Shown here: positions 63,139 to 64,000 of the stretch, in pieces | Numbering within the stretch: position 1 is the stretch's first letter | Layout of the letters: the number at the start of each line of letters is the position of its first letter | Assembly (NCBI RefSeq): GCF_014192215.1 | Contig: NZ_JACHXP010000007.1 | Coordinates: 62,001 to 126,000, forward strand | Origin: Halomonas cerina | Lineage (GTDB): Bacteria; Pseudomonadota; Gammaproteobacteria; Pseudomonadales; Halomonadaceae | Length of the DNA: 64,000 nucleotides | Direction: 5' to 3' | Translations under genes and position numbers: made by a program | The notes under the pieces: model-generated | Told to the model about the DNA's origin: nothing | Database searches by the model: none | What the model saw: the letters and a program-made list of their open reading frames with translations, nothing else

Positions 63139-63180
63139 ATGAAGCTCTTCACCCTCGATGAGCGCCTGATCAGCCCGCTC
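63139..63180 (+). pseudogene. Fragment of a second MazF/PemK toxin gene
   Basis: ATGAAGCTCTTCACCCTCGA and the next 12 bases encode MKLFTLDERLI, identical in protein to the intact toxin at 62791 onward; the four base differences are all synonymous. Sequence before and after is unrelated. Left-over of a paralogous toxin gene disrupted by the hairpin-rich element just upstream. Confidence 0.6.
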
Positions 63181-63242
63181 GCTACAGGAAGCCCGGAGCG
63201 CACAGGCGTTGCTTTACGGGTTTTTACGGCTAGACTGATAAA

Positions 63243-63260
63243 TTATCAAATTTTAGATAA
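63243..63260. promoter_or_regulatory. TTATC...GATAA palindrome before the second ATPase
   Basis: TTATCAAATTTTAGATAA, 14 bases before the GTG start of the ATPase gene, closely resembles the core of the inverted repeat before the first ATPase (57588-57604). Confidence 0.5.
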
Positions 63261-63274
63261 ACGATGATAAGGCC

Positions 63275-64000
63275 GTGCTCTACTTTCCCAGACATCAGCT
63301 TGCCGCCGACATGGCGGACGCCCTGAGCGGTAAGCTCCTCTTCAGTGACGCCCCCAACGGGCTCTTCCTCGCCGCACTTCGGAGGACCGGCAAGACCACC
63401 TTCCTGAAGAACGACCTACTCCCCACGCTGGAGAGGCAGGCCGTCCAGGTGGTCTATGTCGACCTCTGGTCGGATCAACGGCGCGACCCAGCCCAGCTGA
63501 TCCAGGCCGCGATCCAGGAGGCCATGGCCCAGCACCGTCCCGCCATCGAGAAACTCGCGACACGGCTGGGCATCAGCAAGGTTGGGCTCGGGCAGTGGGT
63601 CCAGATTGACGCGAACCCTACTGACGAAGGGGCCGCCTCTCTCCCCGAAGCTCTGCGCCTGCTCATTGAGGCCGGCGGCAAGCCTGTTGCACTGGTCATT
63701 GATGAGGCCCAGCAAGCGGTGACCACGGAAGCCGGGAACACTCTCATGGCTGCGCTGAAGTCGGCACGGGACCAGCTCAACACGCCTGACCACATCCAGC
63801 TCATGGTCGTCATGTCAGGGTCCGATCGCGACAAGCTTCTCCGGCTGGTCAATGGCCATGCAGCACCCTTCTACGGGTCGCAAGTCCAGCAGATGCCGTT
63901 GCTCGGCAAGGCCTTTATCGAGCATATCGCCAACCTGATCGAGCACCAGCAGCCATTCCGTGCTCCCGTGAATACCGACATGCTGTTGGAGGCATTCACC
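63275..64000 (+). CDS. AAA ATPase, truncated by the window edge
   Basis: Open from a GTG at 63275 to the last base (242 codons, no stop). P-loop GLFLAALRRTGKTTFLKNDLL, Walker B-like KPVALVIDEAQQAV, sensor-1-like HIQLMVVMSGSDRDKL. It starts MLYFPRHQLAADMADAL if the GTG is read as Met. It resembles predicted ATPases of the Orc1/STAND-like group found in mobile regions. An in-frame stop at 63254 rules out a longer start; the TTATC...GATAA motif lies just upstream. Function unknown. The gene continues beyond the window. Confidence 0.75.
   Translation, partial: MLYFPRHQLAADMADALSGKLLFSDAPNGLFLAALRRTGKTTFLKNDLLPTLERQAVQVVYVDLWSDQRRDPAQLIQAAIQEAMAQHRPAIEKLATRLGISKVGLGQWVQIDANPTDEGAASLPEALRLLIEAGGKPVALVIDEAQQAVTTEAGNTLMAALKSARDQLNTPDHIQLMVVMSGSDRDKLLRLVNGHAAPFYGSQVQQMPLLGKAFIEHIANLIEHQQPFRAPVNTDMLLEAFT

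Overview
The window looks like chromosome from a high-GC, halophilic-type gammaproteobacterium, most likely in or near the Halomonadaceae. The reasons are the strongly acidic, GC-rich coding sequence, the many TRAP transporters, a dihydroxypropanesulfonate/sulfolactate set of the kind known from Chromohalobacter and Cupriavidus, and a zeaxanthin-glucoside carotenoid cluster. No rRNA, tRNA or CRISPR array was seen. The species assignment is inference.

Region A (1-12.6 kb) is a nearly complete organosulfonate catabolic module. It has a tripartite TRAP importer, the dehydrogenase HpsN with an SDR and an MDR partner (HpsO/HpsP-type), the sulfolyase SuyAB, a YeiH-type anion exporter and two regulators (LacI family and GntR/SuyR family). 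An identical LacI-type palindrome sits in front of both the TRAP operon and the hpsN operon. The predicted route is DHPS to (R)-sulfolactate to pyruvate plus sulfite.

Region B (12.7-21.2 kb) is the most unusual part. It is an eight-gene complex-I-like operon (nuoA, a NuoB/NuoD-like fusion, nuoH, J, K, L, M, N) with no C, E, F, G or I subunit. The three antiporter-like subunits keep their ion-path Lys and acidic residues. The B/D-like fusion has no FeS-cluster cysteines, and the NuoH homologue has lost its quinone-site acidic residues. It therefore looks like a redox-silent ion-translocating relative of complex I. Its 5' leader can fold into a long stem that hides the nuoA Shine-Dalgarno sequence.

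Region C (21.2-35.1 kb) holds purEK, an acidic repetitive lipoprotein, a TAXI-TRAP operon with a DUF1850 protein, lhgO, an amino-acid permease, a small HTH protein, two uncharacterised envelope proteins and ilvD.

Region D (35.0-47.1 kb) is a carotenoid island: crtE, idi (type 2), crtX, crtY, crtI, crtB and crtZ. It is bounded by diverged copies of the ilvD 5' end. Inside it, the tail-to-tail crtB/crtZ junction has been split by a 3.9-kb insertion carrying an IS200/IS605 element and an AT-richer ABC exporter. A 60-bp direct repeat (59/60 identical) marks both edges of that insertion.

Region E (47.1-55.9 kb) is a selenoneine-type locus: egtD, an oxidoreductase-SelD fusion (senC), senB, senA and a PhnCDE-like ABC importer that probably brings in a selenium oxyanion.

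Region F (55.9-64 kb) resembles a small defence/mobile island. It has two AAA ATPases that share a TTATC...GATAA upstream palindrome, decayed higBA, an AhpD-like enzyme, a PLD-helicase-DUF3427 protein, an AbrB/MazF-type toxin-antitoxin pair, and a second toxin fragment next to a run of five hairpins. The second ATPase runs off the right edge.
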